64,000 bases of DNA from Candidatus Kuenenia hertensis (GTDB lineage Bacteria; Planctomycetota; Brocadiia; Brocadiales; Brocadiaceae), in assembly GCA_021646465.1 (NCBI GenBank), contig SOET01000020.1:1-64000 (forward strand), given 5' to 3'. The notes beneath the pieces were generated by a model. The model was not told where the DNA came from, ran no database searches, and saw only the letters and a list, made by a program, of their open reading frames with translations. How positions within the stretch are numbered: position 1 is the first letter of the stretch; each line of letters opens with the position of its first letter. This document shows, in pieces, positions 26,583 through 36,781 of the stretch. Made by a program: the position numbers and the translations under genes.

Positions 26583-27632
26583 TTATTTGTGTCTTCGCAT
26601 ACCAACGCGCTGGTTCCATATTTTTTTTACTATTCCGTCATCATCTTCATCGTAAATTTCACCCAGGATCTCTTCCAGGATGTCTTCCATTGTAACGATG
26701 CCAACCGGTTTCGAATCTTTACGAACGATTGCCATTTGGAAATGATATACCTGAAGATCTTTTAATACCTTTAAAATGTGGTCATTAACATCTACAAAAT
26801 AAGGTTCACGAGTCAGGTTTTCCAGCGAAAAAGGTGTTTTCGTATCCATCATCGCAATAAACTCTTTTGTGTGCAGGATACCGGAAACTTTTAACTCTTC
26901 TTCTTCCGATATGACAGGAATTCTTGTATGGCCGCAGGCAATTACCACCTTCAATATTTCTTCTTTGTTCATTGATGCAGGAACCGTAACTACTTTTGAA
27001 AAGGGAAGCATTATTTCCGAAGTTTTCTTAAATCTTAAGGCAAATAAATTCAAAATGTAATCTCTATGAAACGGATGCAATGATTCGAGAGAAAGTTCTG
27101 CATCTACGGTTTTACCCGGAAAAGTGGCACGAATACCAAACAACGATAAAAGTTTTATGGTCGATTTTTCGAGGGCATGAACAACAGGCATGGCAATCTT
27201 TATCATTATTTTTAAGAAACGGCCTGATATTAAAGATACCTCTTCCGGATAACGGATCGCGATTGCTTTTGGCACTAATTCTCCGATAACAACGGAAAAA
27301 AAGGTAAATGGAATAACAAAAAGGGCAATTCCAAGAATTTTTGCGGTTGTGTCCGAAACATTGAGTAATCTTTGGAGAAAAGGAAGTATTGTTTTTTCAA
27401 CCTCAGTACCGCCTACTGCGGCTGATAGTGTGCCAACCAGGGTAATACCTATTTGAATAACAGCAAATGTTCTTTCTGGCCTGCTTTTTAAATGCAGAAA
27501 GATCTTTGCCGCGCTGTTTCCCTTGGACGCCATATTGCGCATAAGCGCTACGTTTGTGGATGCAAAAGCCATTTCTACGCACGAAAACAAACTATTAAAC
27601 AGAAGCATTATTATTATTATTATCCAATCCAT
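26583..27632 (-). CDS. CNNM/HlyC-CorC-type membrane protein with CBS pair
   Basis: A 349-residue protein. The DUF21/CNNM membrane domain comes first (SLFSCVEMAFASTNVALM, GITLVGTLSAAVGG, VVIGELVPKAIAIRYPE). A CBS-domain pair covers about 215-335 (HTRIPVISEEEELKVSGILH, VTMEDILEEILGEIYDEDDD). The C-terminal CorC_HlyC domain of longer family members is absent. The family is linked to magnesium, cobalt or sodium transport. It ends close to the MBL-fold gene and may be cotranscribed with it. Confidence 0.82.
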   Translation of the reverse strand: MDWIIIIIMLLFNSLFSCVEMAFASTNVALMRNMASKGNSAAKIFLHLKSRPERTFAVIQIGITLVGTLSAAVGGTEVEKTILPFLQRLLNVSDTTAKILGIALFVIPFTFFSVVIGELVPKAIAIRYPEEVSLISGRFLKIMIKIAMPVVHALEKSTIKLLSLFGIRATFPGKTVDAELSLESLHPFHRDYILNLFALRFKKTSEIMLPFSKVVTVPASMNKEEILKVVIACGHTRIPVISEEEELKVSGILHTKEFIAMMDTKTPFSLENLTREPYFVDVNDHILKVLKDLQVYHFQMAIVRKDSKPVGIVTMEDILEEILGEIYDEDDDGIVKKIWNQRVGMRRHK

Positions 27633-27748
27633 TTAAAGTATGCTCGTGTAAGGGTTGATGATGTTTGTTTTTTTTTAAAACTCTTTTCGTCTGTTTTGTG
27701 GTTCATTGACCATACGATGGTGGTACGTTGAGAACGACTGAGATTCAG

Positions 27749-29086
27749 TTATAGAGAAAAATCCTCAAGTTTTTCCAAAATCGCGGTTTTAACGGCTTCG
27801 TATGAAGGCGGGACGGATACCGGCAGATTTGCAAATCGAGGAGTAACTTCTTTCAGTTTATTTTCATGATAATTTATCTTGAACTCGGGGAATTTCAACC
27901 CGTGTGCGGTTGAAATGACAACTACCTTTTCATTTGCTTTTATTTTTTTCTTTTCCAGCAATTTTTTCAGGACGGCAAGGGCAACTCCTGTATGGGGGCA
28001 GCTAAATAATCCCGTTCTGTCTGCCTGTGCCGATGCATTTGCCAATTCGTCTTCCGTTGCCTGTTCGACAATACCATCAAAGTTTTTTAATATATTGATC
28101 GCCTTCTGGTAACTGACAGGATCACCTATCTGTATGGCGCTGGCAAGTGTCTTTTGTGCCTTTACCGGCTTAAATTCCTTAAAACCTGTTAAATAACTGA
28201 GGTACAAAGGATTTGCTTTGGCTGCCTGAGCGCATACAATACGTGGCCTTTTATTTATCATACCCATTGCTTCCATAATCATAAAACCCTTTCCTATGGC
28301 AGAGGTATTGCCTAAATTTCCTCCGGGGATAATTATTACATCGGGAACTTCCCAGTCAAACTGCTGTACTATTTCGATACTCACCGTTTTCTGCCCTTCG
28401 ATACGCAGAGAATTCATGGAATTGGCAAGATAAATATTGTTTTTGAGACATATTTCCTTGACGAGTTTCATACAACCGTCAAAATCCGTATCGATGGACA
28501 GCGTGAGGGCTCCGTTTGCGATGGGTTGGATAAGTTGTGCGTGAGATACCTTATCCTTTGGGAGAAATACTATCGCCGGAATCCCGGCAGCCGCGCAATA
28601 AGCAGCTAATGCAGCAGAGGTATCTCCGGTAGAGGCACAGGCAACGGCGGGGATTTTTTTGCCTTCTGAAATCATCTGTTTCACCATGGAAACCAGTACG
28701 GTCATTCCCAAATCTTTAAAAGATCCAGTGTGGGAATTACCGCATTGTTTTATCCAGATATTTTCAATACCAAATTCTTTTCCAAGCCTTTCTGCCCAAA
28801 AGAGATTACTGCCCCCTTCATACAGGGAGACCACATTTTTATTTTCCACATGCGGACAGACAAATTCCTTCTTTCCCCATACGGAACTGCCATAGGGCCA
28901 TTCGGTACGAAGATAGCGCTTATCCATTATATCTTTCCATTGCCTTGCGTCGTACTTGCGTAATTCATCCAAATCATGCACTACTTCCAGAAGATTACCG
29001 CATTTTTTGCAATGGTAAATTATTTCATTAAGTTCGTATTTGTCATCGCAGCCAGCAATGCATTGAAACCACGCCCTGTATGGCAT
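27749..29086 (-). CDS. thrC: threonine synthase
   Basis: A 445-residue PLP enzyme converting O-phosphohomoserine to threonine. The N-terminus has two CxxC-type pairs, starting WFQCIAGC and CKKCGNLL. The PLP lysine is in [34 protein letters not shown] and the phosphate-binding loop in [11 protein letters not shown] agree with the threonine synthase group. The gene is divergent from the GlmL cluster. Confidence 0.93.
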   Translation of the reverse strand: MPYRAWFQCIAGCDDKYELNEIIYHCKKCGNLLEVVHDLDELRKYDARQWKDIMDKRYLRTEWPYGSSVWGKKEFVCPHVENKNVVSLYEGGSNLFWAERLGKEFGIENIWIKQCGNSHTGSFKDLGMTVLVSMVKQMISEGKKIPAVACASTGDTSAALAAYCAAAGIPAIVFLPKDKVSHAQLIQPIANGALTLSIDTDFDGCMKLVKEICLKNNIYLANSMNSLRIEGQKTVSIEIVQQFDWEVPDVIIIPGGNLGNTSAIGKGFMIMEAMGMINKRPRIVCAQAAKANPLYLSYLTGFKEFKPVKAQKTLASAIQIGDPVSYQKAINILKNFDGIVEQATEDELANASAQADRTGLFSCPHTGVALAVLKKLLEKKKIKANEKVVVISTAHGLKFPEFKINYHENKLKEVTPRFANLPVSVPPSYEAVKTAILEKLEDFSL

Positions 29087-29325
29087 GAACCCTTTCTCCC
29101 TTGTACATTTTCAAATAATTATTCTATACAATTTCATAACAGAATTTTTTTTAATTATAGGCAGACATACATTGTATTATCAAGTAAAATTAAAAGGTCT
29201 TTTTTTTGACATAATCGTCATTTTCGTTTTGACAAAAAGACCGTAGTTTTGATAAGCTTCTGACTGAATACTACCCACATAATTTTTATGAAACTATAAT
29301 ACCTAAATACTTCTGCTATATTTAC

Positions 29326-29691
29326 ATGTTTTCTTTCTTCAGAGATTTTGATAAACAAAGTTTCAAACGCGAATTGAAACATGCCTTCAGTGTTGGCAAG
29401 TCACAAGAAGATATCTTATTGAACGAAAAAGAACAATCCCTCGTTTCTCGTTTAGCGGCAATAATCCACAAAAAAAGGCTTACCACACCGGCAATAATGT
29501 TTCTTGAATGTTTGCAACCTCTTAATTATATTGGAAGCCAGGCAATGGTTTTTTTCAGACCTTTTTTAACTTTTTTCTTTAGTACCAGGGAATATGATCT
29601 TCTTCAGGGCATTCTTGAGAAAAGAACGGGCATAAAGAGAATAATTGAAGAATTGGAAAAGATTCCCGGTCAGCAAGATAAACAAAAATAA
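29326..29691 (+). CDS. conserved-looking small protein of unknown function
   Basis: A 121-residue basic protein, largely helical, with a central hydrophobic stretch (MVFFRPFLTFFFS near 73-85) preceded by LECLQPLNYIGSQA. No known domain is recognised. It lies 36 bp before the GlmL-like gene on the same strand. The hydrophobic patch suggests peripheral membrane contact. Confidence 0.7.
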   Translation: MFSFFRDFDKQSFKRELKHAFSVGKSQEDILLNEKEQSLVSRLAAIIHKKRLTTPAIMFLECLQPLNYIGSQAMVFFRPFLTFFFSTREYDLLQGILEKRTGIKRIIEELEKIPGQQDKQK

Positions 29692-29727
29692 AAAACCTTT
29701 AAATACAGTTAAGCCTTTAAATAACTT

Positions 29728-31539
29728 ATGAAACAAGAATATCCTGATTTGAACGTTATCATTGCCACTGATTGTGGCAGTACCACTACAAAAGCCATTT
29801 TGATTGAGAAGAAGGACGGCGTCTACCGGCAAACATTCCGCGGAGAATCACCAACAACCGTGGAAGCGCCTTTTGAAGACGTCACCCGTGGAGTGCTCAA
29901 TGCGTTTGCAGAAGTAGAGGAACTTTCCGGCAGAAAAATTTTAGATGGAGAAAAAATTATCACTCCCGCCAAAGAGAATGTGGGCGTTGATATTTATGTT
30001 TCCACCAGCAGTGCAGGCGGGGGATTACAAATGATGGTTGCCGGAGCGGTTAAGACTATGACCGCAGAAAGTGCGCAAAGAGCGGCATTGGGGGCTGGTG
30101 CAATTGTCATGGACGTTATCGCTTCAAATGATAAACGGCTTCCTCATGAAAAAATCGACCGAATAAGGCACCTGCGGCCTGATATGATACTCCTTTCAGG
30201 AGGAACAGATGGAGGTACGGTTACCCACGTAGTGGAACTTGCCGAATATATTGCCGCGGCAAATCCGAAACCACGTCTCGGCATGTCATTTCAACTTCCC
30301 GTTGTATATGCAGGCAACAAGGACGTTCGTCAGAAAATTACCGATATACTGGGAGAAAAAACTTCGTTGCATGTTACGGATAACCTACGCCCTACACTTG
30401 AACGGGAAAATCTTTTTCCTGCACGACAGGAAATCCAAAAACTCTTTCTTGAACATGTCATGGCGCAGGCACCTGGTTATAAGACACTTATGACCTGGAC
30501 AGGAGCCCCGATTATGCCCACACCGGCAGCAGTCGGTCTCATTATGCAAACGATAGCAAAAAAGGATACTATTAACGTTGTCGGGGTCGATATTGGCGGT
30601 GCAACAACAGACGTTTTTTCTGTTTATGGTGAAGTTTTTAACCGCACCGTTAGCGCAAATCTGGGAATGAGCTACAGCGTATCTAATGTTTTGGCAGAGG
30701 CGGGCATTCAGAACATTTTACGGTGGGTGCCATTTGATATTGATGAATCGGACCTAAGAAACAGGATTAAGAATAAAATGATTCGCCCTACAACCATCCC
30801 ACAAACTTTGGAGGAGTTAAAGGTAGAACAAGCTCTGTCTCGTGAAGCACTCAGGCTTTCTTTTGATCAGCACAAATCATTGGCAGTCGGGCTCAAAGGG
30901 GTACAAAAAGAGAGAGATATTTCCGAAGCGTTAAAACAGGATGTTTCAGAAGAAACGATTGTCAGTATGTTAAAATTAGATCTTCTGGTAGGCAGCGGAG
31001 GGGTATTGTCCCATGCACCGCGAAGGTCACAATCAATGCTCATGATGATAGACGCCTTCCAGCCTGAAGGGGTAACGAGGATTGCCGTTGACAGTATTTT
31101 CATGATGCCGCACCTGGGCGTACTTTCTTCCATAAATGAAAGAGCGGCAACGGAGGTGTTTATGAGAGATTGCCTGATTCATTTAGGGACGTGCGTTTCT
31201 CTGGCAAAAAACCGTCCGGGGAAAACAGGGGAACTATGTCTGGCATATAAAATAACCCTTCCCGGGGGTGAAATAAGGGAAGACTCTATTCCTTACGGAG
31301 AATTACGCGTGATACCCCTCGGTAGTGGTGAAACAGCGGAAATGGAAATATCCCCGGCAAAGAATTATGACGTTGGCAAGGGAAAAGGAAAGGCTGTTAC
31401 CGCACAGGTTTTCGGTGGAGTTGTTGGAATTGTTATTGATACTCGTGGCAGACCTCTTACTTTGGAAAAAGACAAAGCCTCGCGTGTTGAACAATTAAAA
31501 AAATGGACGCAAGCAATCGACGCGTATCCACAAGAATAG
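29728..31539 (+). CDS. GlmL/MutL-family ASKHA protein with C-terminal extension
   Basis: A 603-residue ATPase-like protein of the ASKHA fold. Phosphate-1 motif IATDCGSTTTKAILI is at 12-26 and phosphate-2 motif VVGVDIGGATTDVFSVYG near 285-302, with LLSGGTDGG between. This is the glutamate mutase L (GlmL/MutL) family, accessory proteins near B12-dependent aminomutases. Typical GlmL is about 460 residues; this one has about 140 extra C-terminal residues (KITLPGGEIREDSIPYG, FGGVVGIVIDTRGRPL). No mutase subunits are nearby. Its partners are the small protein before it and the unusual protein after it. Confidence 0.8.
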   Translation: MKQEYPDLNVIIATDCGSTTTKAILIEKKDGVYRQTFRGESPTTVEAPFEDVTRGVLNAFAEVEELSGRKILDGEKIITPAKENVGVDIYVSTSSAGGGLQMMVAGAVKTMTAESAQRAALGAGAIVMDVIASNDKRLPHEKIDRIRHLRPDMILLSGGTDGGTVTHVVELAEYIAAANPKPRLGMSFQLPVVYAGNKDVRQKITDILGEKTSLHVTDNLRPTLERENLFPARQEIQKLFLEHVMAQAPGYKTLMTWTGAPIMPTPAAVGLIMQTIAKKDTINVVGVDIGGATTDVFSVYGEVFNRTVSANLGMSYSVSNVLAEAGIQNILRWVPFDIDESDLRNRIKNKMIRPTTIPQTLEELKVEQALSREALRLSFDQHKSLAVGLKGVQKERDISEALKQDVSEETIVSMLKLDLLVGSGGVLSHAPRRSQSMLMMIDAFQPEGVTRIAVDSIFMMPHLGVLSSINERAATEVFMRDCLIHLGTCVSLAKNRPGKTGELCLAYKITLPGGEIREDSIPYGELRVIPLGSGETAEMEISPAKNYDVGKGKGKAVTAQVFGGVVGIVIDTRGRPLTLEKDKASRVEQLKKWTQAIDAYPQE

Positions 31540-31591
31540 TGATATATTTGCATGCACAAATTAAAATGAAGACGGGATTGTATTATAAAAC

Positions 31592-32719
31592 ATGACACAC
31601 GCTTATACACCGGGTTTACGCATATCTGAAAAAACCAAAATCGCTATCCGGAGAACATTGCCCCTGTTAGGTGATGTTCTTGCAAAAAAGGGTGATGTGG
31701 TAAAGGCGAAGGACATTGTTGCCGTTACCCACTTGCCGGGCAAAGTACATGCCACGAATGCTGTTAATCGGCTGGGAATCCAGCCAAAAGACCTCATGGA
31801 TTACATGTTGAAAAAAGAAGGAGATGCTGTTCAGAAAAATGAACCCATTGCGGAAACCAGACCATGGATAAAAATGATGAAGTCTGTTCTTCAATCCCCC
31901 ATTACCGGTACTATTGAAACAATATCCACGGTCACAGGCCAAATTCTTTTGCGCGAACCCCCAAGGCCAATCGAGGTATACGCTCACATTGATGGTATTG
32001 TTACGGAAGTAATGGAAAAAGAAGGGGTAGTGGTCGAGACGGTAGGTACCTACGTTCAGGGAATTTTTGGTGTTGGGGGGGAAACGGTTGGCGAACTTGT
32101 GATTGCCGTTGATGACCCTGATGATGTGGTTACTGCTGAAAAAATCCGTTCCGAATACAAAGATAAAATTGTTGTCGGCGGTGCTTTTATTGAACACGCT
32201 ACTATTGAAAAAGCAAAAAATATCGGTGTTAAGGGGATAATCATCGGCGGTTTTAATGATGAAGATCTTAAAAAAATCCTGGGATACGATTTGGGTGTGG
32301 CAATTACGGGATCGGAAGAAATTGGCATAACGCTTATCATTACAGAAGGGTTTGGAAACATACAAATGGCTCAAAGAACATTCGAATTACTCAAATCCCG
32401 CGAAGGTGCCCAAGCTTCCATAAATGGGGCGACTCAGATTCGGGCGGGGGTGGTACGTCCCGAGATTTTAATACCTGTTGCTGCAACTCAAACAACCGGA
32501 AAGGAAGATGTTGCAGTAGCAGACAGGGGGATGGAACTCGGGGATTCGGTAAGGGTGATTCGCGTGCCCTATTTTGGCAAAATCGGGAAAATTAAGTCCC
32601 TTCCTTTTTCCCCGCAACTCATCGAAACAGAAGCCACAGTGCGCATACTTGAAGTAGAATTCACAGACGGCACGATTGCAATTGTTCCCAGGACAAACGT
32701 GGAAATGATTGAAATGTAA
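31592..32719 (+). CDS. uncharacterised protein with lipoyl-like N-terminus and KOW-like C-terminus
   Basis: A 375-residue cytoplasmic protein that I cannot name. Residues 1-130 read like a barrel-sandwich (biotinyl/RnfC-like) domain: LPLLGDVLAKKGDVVKAKD, LKKEGDAVQKNEPIAE, SPITGTIETISTVTGQILLR. The middle has IVVGGAFIEHATIEKAKNIG and GVAITGSEEIGITLIITEGF. The end, MELGDSVRVIRVPYFGKIGK, resembles a KOW/SH3 motif. It follows the GlmL-like gene by 52 bp and is probably coexpressed. Confidence 0.75.
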   Translation: MTHAYTPGLRISEKTKIAIRRTLPLLGDVLAKKGDVVKAKDIVAVTHLPGKVHATNAVNRLGIQPKDLMDYMLKKEGDAVQKNEPIAETRPWIKMMKSVLQSPITGTIETISTVTGQILLREPPRPIEVYAHIDGIVTEVMEKEGVVVETVGTYVQGIFGVGGETVGELVIAVDDPDDVVTAEKIRSEYKDKIVVGGAFIEHATIEKAKNIGVKGIIIGGFNDEDLKKILGYDLGVAITGSEEIGITLIITEGFGNIQMAQRTFELLKSREGAQASINGATQIRAGVVRPEILIPVAATQTTGKEDVAVADRGMELGDSVRVIRVPYFGKIGKIKSLPFSPQLIETEATVRILEVEFTDGTIAIVPRTNVEMIEM

Positions 32720-32826
32720 CTATACTTTTAACAACGCAAAGTATTTTAATCACCTTGTATATTAGGTTATTCAAAATTTTTTTACAATAAACATGAAATC
32801 TTCATCTCCGAAGCCTTTAACCGAAC

Positions 32827-33084
32827 TTATTCCGGAGAGGATTTCTCTGCTTCAGTTTTAGCAGCTTCTTCCTTCTGTAGTTTTTCTATTCGCTTTTTTT
32901 CTGCTTGCTGTATGTCATATTCAAGTTCCCGGTTGAGTTTATCCGTATCTGTTTGCGAATCATCGATAAAAAATTGTTCTGAAGTCTTAAATTTTATATT
33001 TACCCTTTCACCACCACAACCGGAAAAAAATAGCAAAACGGTAAGAATTGGTAATAGTTGTAAGATATAATTTTGCACCTTCAT
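32827..33084 (-). CDS. small lipoprotein
   Basis: An 85-residue protein with a lipoprotein signal peptide: basic start, hydrophobic core and lipobox FFSGCGG near residues 19-25. The mature part is short and highly charged (LEYDIQQAEKKRIEKLQKEE), likely a coiled coil. It lies just downstream of mtnA on the same strand. Function unknown. Confidence 0.65.
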   Translation of the reverse strand: MKVQNYILQLLPILTVLLFFSGCGGERVNIKFKTSEQFFIDDSQTDTDKLNRELEYDIQQAEKKRIEKLQKEEAAKTEAEKSSPE

Positions 33085-33114
33085 GTATAGAATTTCCTTA
33101 ATTAATGCGGGATT

Positions 33115-34164
33115 CTATTGTCCTAAAATTTTTTGCACATTTTCCGTGGAAGGGCTTTCTATCACGCCTTTTTCGGTAATAATCGCCGTTATGTTTTTTG
33201 CCGGTGTTACATCAAATGCGGGATTGAATACCTTGATTCCCTCCGGCGCCGTTCTTTTGCCAAACCCACAGGTAACTTCTTCTGAGGATCTTTCTTCAAT
33301 GGGAATTTCATCGCCCGAGGTAATAGTTAAATCAAATGTAGATACCGGAGCAGCAACATAAAACGGTATTCCATGTTCCTTCGCCAGGATTGATACCCCA
33401 TACGTGCCAATCTTGTTTGCAGCGTCCCCATTTGCCGCAATTCTGTCTGCACCTACAATTACACACTGAATCTTGCCTAGTTTCATTACATGAGCCGCCA
33501 TATTGTCGCATATAAGAGTAACGTCGATGCCGGCATGCATGAGTTCCCATGTTGTTAATCTTGCGCCTTGTAAGAGAGGACGGGTCTCGTCAGCATACAC
33601 CTTAAATTTTTTCCCTTGTTCATTGGCCTTAAACATAACCGCCAACGCTGTTCCGTAATCTGCCGTGGCAAGTCCGCCCGCGTTGCAATGGGTAAGAACT
33701 CCGTCACCGTCTTTAATATACTTGACACCGTTTTCCCCTATTTTCCTGCAAATAGATTTGTCCTCATTTTGGACATCGATTGCTTCCTGCAAGAGGAGTT
33801 CTTTAATTTCATGAACCGGTTTACCCTGGTTTTCCTGCGCGACGCGTTCCATTCTGGAAAGCCCCCAGAAAAGATTTACCGCTGTGGGCCGTGATGTGGC
33901 AAGGTAATTTGTTACATTCTTTAGTTCTTTGAAAAAAACCTCCGCATCATCAACATGAATGTCTTTAATCCCCAATAATACACCGGTAACCGCTGCGATA
34001 CCGATTGCCGGCGCGCCTCTTACCATAAGCGTTTTAATTGCGTGCCAGATACTCTTCAGGTCTTCACAATAGATATATTTTAATTCAGTAGGCAGCCTAG
34101 TCTGGTCAATTAACCGAACACGACCTTCCAGATTACCTTCCCATTCTATAGTTGGTAACGGCAT
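33115..34164 (-). CDS. mtnA: S-methyl-5-thioribose-1-phosphate isomerase
   Basis: A 349-residue MtnA of the methionine salvage pathway. MVRGAPAIGIAAVTGVLLG near residue 47, VLTHCNAGGLATADYGTALA with the catalytic Cys, and VGADRIAANGDAANKIGTYG with the catalytic Asp are all present. A nucleosidase gene two genes upstream on the same strand would supply methylthioribose precursor chemistry. Confidence 0.95.
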   Translation of the reverse strand: MPLPTIEWEGNLEGRVRLIDQTRLPTELKYIYCEDLKSIWHAIKTLMVRGAPAIGIAAVTGVLLGIKDIHVDDAEVFFKELKNVTNYLATSRPTAVNLFWGLSRMERVAQENQGKPVHEIKELLLQEAIDVQNEDKSICRKIGENGVKYIKDGDGVLTHCNAGGLATADYGTALAVMFKANEQGKKFKVYADETRPLLQGARLTTWELMHAGIDVTLICDNMAAHVMKLGKIQCVIVGADRIAANGDAANKIGTYGVSILAKEHGIPFYVAAPVSTFDLTITSGDEIPIEERSSEEVTCGFGKRTAPEGIKVFNPAFDVTPAKNITAIITEKGVIESPSTENVQKILGQ

Positions 34165-34225
34165 TTCATCTCCTTATGTAATGCATAACACTCGCTCTAT
34201 TAAAAGTTTAAAGCAATAATTATTG

Positions 34226-34729
34226 CTACAATAACCCTAATTTTTCTCTTATGTTTTCATCTTTTTTTGCTACTTCATCAGAAAGCCGCTTCTTATGGAG
34301 TACGATTTTGTCCCTTAATTCCTGATTTGCGGTACTTGCTATCTGAATAGCCATTATTGCCGCATTAATTGCTCCCGCTTTTCCGATACCCATGGTTGCC
34401 ACGGGCACACCGGAAGGCATTTGTACTGTGGAAAGCAACGAATCAAGGCCCCCCAGTAGTGAAGTAGCCATTGGCACGCCAATAACCGGAATAGGAGTAA
34501 GGCTGGCAACAACCCCGGCCAAATGCGCGGCCCCCCCTGCTCCGACAATAATTACCGTATACCTTTTTTCGGCTTCCATTGCATATGCATGTACCTTATC
34601 AGGAGAGCGGTGGGCGGAAATAACATTTACATCGAATTCTGCACCAAAGTCCTTTAACACGTTTACCGCTTCATTCATGGTTGCAAAGTCTGATTCGCTT
34701 CCCATAATAATTCCTATTTTCTTATTCAT
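34226..34729 (-). CDS. purE: N5-carboxyaminoimidazole ribonucleotide mutase
   Basis: A 167-residue PurE of purine biosynthesis. Signature segments are IIMGSESDFATMNEAVNVL, VISAHRSPDKVHAYA and the glycine-rich VGAGGAAHLAGVVASLTPIP. The ATG at 34729 is preferred over an in-frame TTG 12 bases earlier. No purK is adjacent. It lies between mtnA and a nucleosidase gene, an arrangement that links purine recycling and methionine salvage. Confidence 0.95.
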   Translation of the reverse strand: MNKKIGIIMGSESDFATMNEAVNVLKDFGAEFDVNVISAHRSPDKVHAYAMEAEKRYTVIIVGAGGAAHLAGVVASLTPIPVIGVPMATSLLGGLDSLLSTVQMPSGVPVATMGIGKAGAINAAIMAIQIASTANQELRDKIVLHKKRLSDEVAKKDENIREKLGLL

Positions 34730-34772
34730 GCAATGTTCCAAGACTGATATTATTTTACCAAAAATAAAAATT

Positions 34773-35546
34773 TTATTTTAACAAAGTATTATATATTTGT
34801 GTAATAAAATCCGGTAAGAAGATGGACAAAGAATGTGTTGCAGATTTTGCCTGTTTGCGGAGGCGATTTAACGCAAGAATACCGTGCGGTTTTTTCAGCA
34901 GATAAAATGATATGGCTGGCACATTTATTTTCCCTTTTTCATTAACAATATCCCCGCAAACTTCTACATTTTCATCTGCCCTGTCGGAAATTGCCCGCAC
35001 AATGATGAAAGGAATCCCTAAGGTATGCGCCTGTTCAGCGAGCATGAAGGATTCCATGTCAACGGCAATCGCGGAAGTATTATTTCCAAGTAGTTTCTTA
35101 TCAGAGGATAGATGGATTATTTTATCAGTCGTAGCAATGATTCCATAATGCACTTTAAGTTGGCATCTGCCGGATAATTCATTTGCTACATCCACAATGG
35201 ATGATTCACAGGGAAGCACTGAATTGCTCTGAGTTTCCTTCATAGGCGTTTCATCTGTTACATACAGAACTTTTTCTCCTATTACTATATCTCCCACATC
35301 AATTTCTGACCGCAAAGCCCCCGCAAAACCAGAAGAAATTATTAGATGTATTCTGAATTGCTGGGATAAGTGTTGAAGGACAGGAAAAACATTTTGCCCC
35401 ATTCCCGTTTGTACAAGTGCTAACGGAAAACCACAAAATTCAGCGTGGTAAAATATGGTATGTCCAAAACGTATTCTTCCCAGCAGATTTACTTTTGACT
35501 TTAGAGAAGCAATTTCCTGGCTGAGAGCAAAAAATATTACAATCAT
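34773..35546 (-). CDS. MTA/SAH nucleosidase-like phosphorylase-superfamily protein
   Basis: A 257-residue nucleoside phosphorylase/hydrolase. IISSGFAGALRSEIDVGDIV, AIAVDMESFMLAEQAHTLGIP (substrate Glu) and VRAISDRADE (catalytic Asp) match the MTAN family. The N-terminus (MIVIFFALSQEIASLKSK) also fits. Position near mtnA supports methylthioadenosine as substrate. The C-terminal 40 residues (LRKQAKSATHSLSIFL) exceed the usual 230-residue length. Futalosine hydrolase is a less likely alternative. Confidence 0.8.
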   Translation of the reverse strand: MIVIFFALSQEIASLKSKVNLLGRIRFGHTIFYHAEFCGFPLALVQTGMGQNVFPVLQHLSQQFRIHLIISSGFAGALRSEIDVGDIVIGEKVLYVTDETPMKETQSNSVLPCESSIVDVANELSGRCQLKVHYGIIATTDKIIHLSSDKKLLGNNTSAIAVDMESFMLAEQAHTLGIPFIIVRAISDRADENVEVCGDIVNEKGKINVPAISFYLLKKPHGILALNRLRKQAKSATHSLSIFLPDFITQIYNTLLK

Positions 35547-35849
35547 TGTTCTGCATTAATTTAATAGTAAAGAAATGGTTCCTTTTTTATGCGGGTTTAT
35601 ATAGATATGTGTTATTATAAAAGCCGTAATTCCAAGCACATATGATATCATTGCGGCTTGGCTTAATAACAATGGCTACAAGGCCTGACGGGAAATCTCT
35701 TAACAATAGACCCGCTTTTGTTCTTTCTTTTTAAAACCGTCTACTATATCATATTTTTTCGGATTTACACTTTTTTTCTTGAAAAATCAGTCTTTACAAA
35801 GAACGAATCAGCATTTTTTGAAAGAGGAACTTTTAGAAAAGGGAGAAAA

Positions 35850-36629
35850 ATGCCTTACGGAGTTATAAATAAGAGATGTTATGAAAAAAAACGCACGGTA
35901 TTAGAATATGCTCTTACGGCGTTACAAATTGCCGAAGTAATGATTCTTATAAAATACCGGGAGCATATTGCAAATAAACATATACTTGATATCGGGTGCG
36001 GTGCCGGAAGGACAACGTTACCGCTAACCAGATTAAGTAAGCATTACATTGGCATAGATTTTTCTCTTGATATGATAAAACTCTGCAAGGAAAAATTCAC
36101 TGACGTAACTTTTATTCATCTTGATGCCAGGAACATGGAAATTTTTGAGGATGAAACGTTTGATTTTATATTATTCTCATATAATGGACTGGATTCTATT
36201 AGTCACAATGACAGATTGAAAAGTTTAAAAGAAATTCATAGAATATTAAAAAAGAACGGGATATTTGTGTTTTCTTCCCACAATAGAAATTACCACCTTG
36301 CTAATTCTTTTCCTAAAATGGCCTTTGCACCCAACCCCTGCATCCAGACAAAACTTTTTGCAAAATATTTGCGTTCAATTCTTAATTTCTTAAAATATAA
36401 AGGGTTAGAACAATTTAACGATGAATACGCAATTATAAACGATAAGGCACATGATTATGCTTTATTAACGTACTACATAGATAAAAATTGTCAAATATTG
36501 CAAAATAAAAATATGGGATTTGAAACGATAGAAATATACGATACATCGGGCAAGATATTAAATCCGGGTGATGAAGATAACCATAGCGCCTGGATTTATT
36601 ATGTTACAAAAAAGATTAATGAAGATTGA
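35850..36629 (+). CDS. class I SAM-dependent methyltransferase
   Basis: A 259-residue methyltransferase. The SAM-binding motif ILDIGCGAGRTTLPLTRLSK is followed by YIGIDFSLDMIKLC, the acidic loop LDARNMEIFEDETFDFILFS, and LKEIHRILKKNGIFVFSSHN. The start at 35850 is chosen for its GGGAG site; the open frame runs further upstream, but that part is AT-rich and not conserved-looking. The substrate is unknown. Confidence 0.82.
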   Translation: MPYGVINKRCYEKKRTVLEYALTALQIAEVMILIKYREHIANKHILDIGCGAGRTTLPLTRLSKHYIGIDFSLDMIKLCKEKFTDVTFIHLDARNMEIFEDETFDFILFSYNGLDSISHNDRLKSLKEIHRILKKNGIFVFSSHNRNYHLANSFPKMAFAPNPCIQTKLFAKYLRSILNFLKYKGLEQFNDEYAIINDKAHDYALLTYYIDKNCQILQNKNMGFETIEIYDTSGKILNPGDEDNHSAWIYYVTKKINED

Positions 36630-36730
36630 AACAATACAATAAATTGATTTTTCCGGAACTTAAAAAAAATCATAAGTCCCCATAAAAAAAAAGTTTATTT
36701 TTTCAATATGTTGTATAAAGCTGAAAACAC

Positions 36731-36748
36731 AATACAATGTATTGTATT
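36731..36748. promoter_or_regulatory. palindromic operator candidate
   Basis: AATACAATGTATTGTATT is a near-perfect inverted repeat (arms AATACAAT/ATTGTATT around GT). It ends six bases upstream of the -35 hexamer, a usual position for a transcription factor site. The general shape resembles an NrdR-type box, but the match to that consensus is only loose. Confidence 0.45.
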
Positions 36749-36753
36749 TTTTC

Positions 36754-36781
36754 TTGACAAAGCCTTTTTTTCTGGTATAGA
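36754..36781 (+). promoter_or_regulatory. sigma70-like promoter for the NrdD-tail-like gene
   Basis: TTGACA at 36754-36759 and TATAGA at 36776-36781 with a 16-bp spacer. The predicted transcript has a leader of about 180 nt before the ATG at 36971. Confidence 0.6.
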
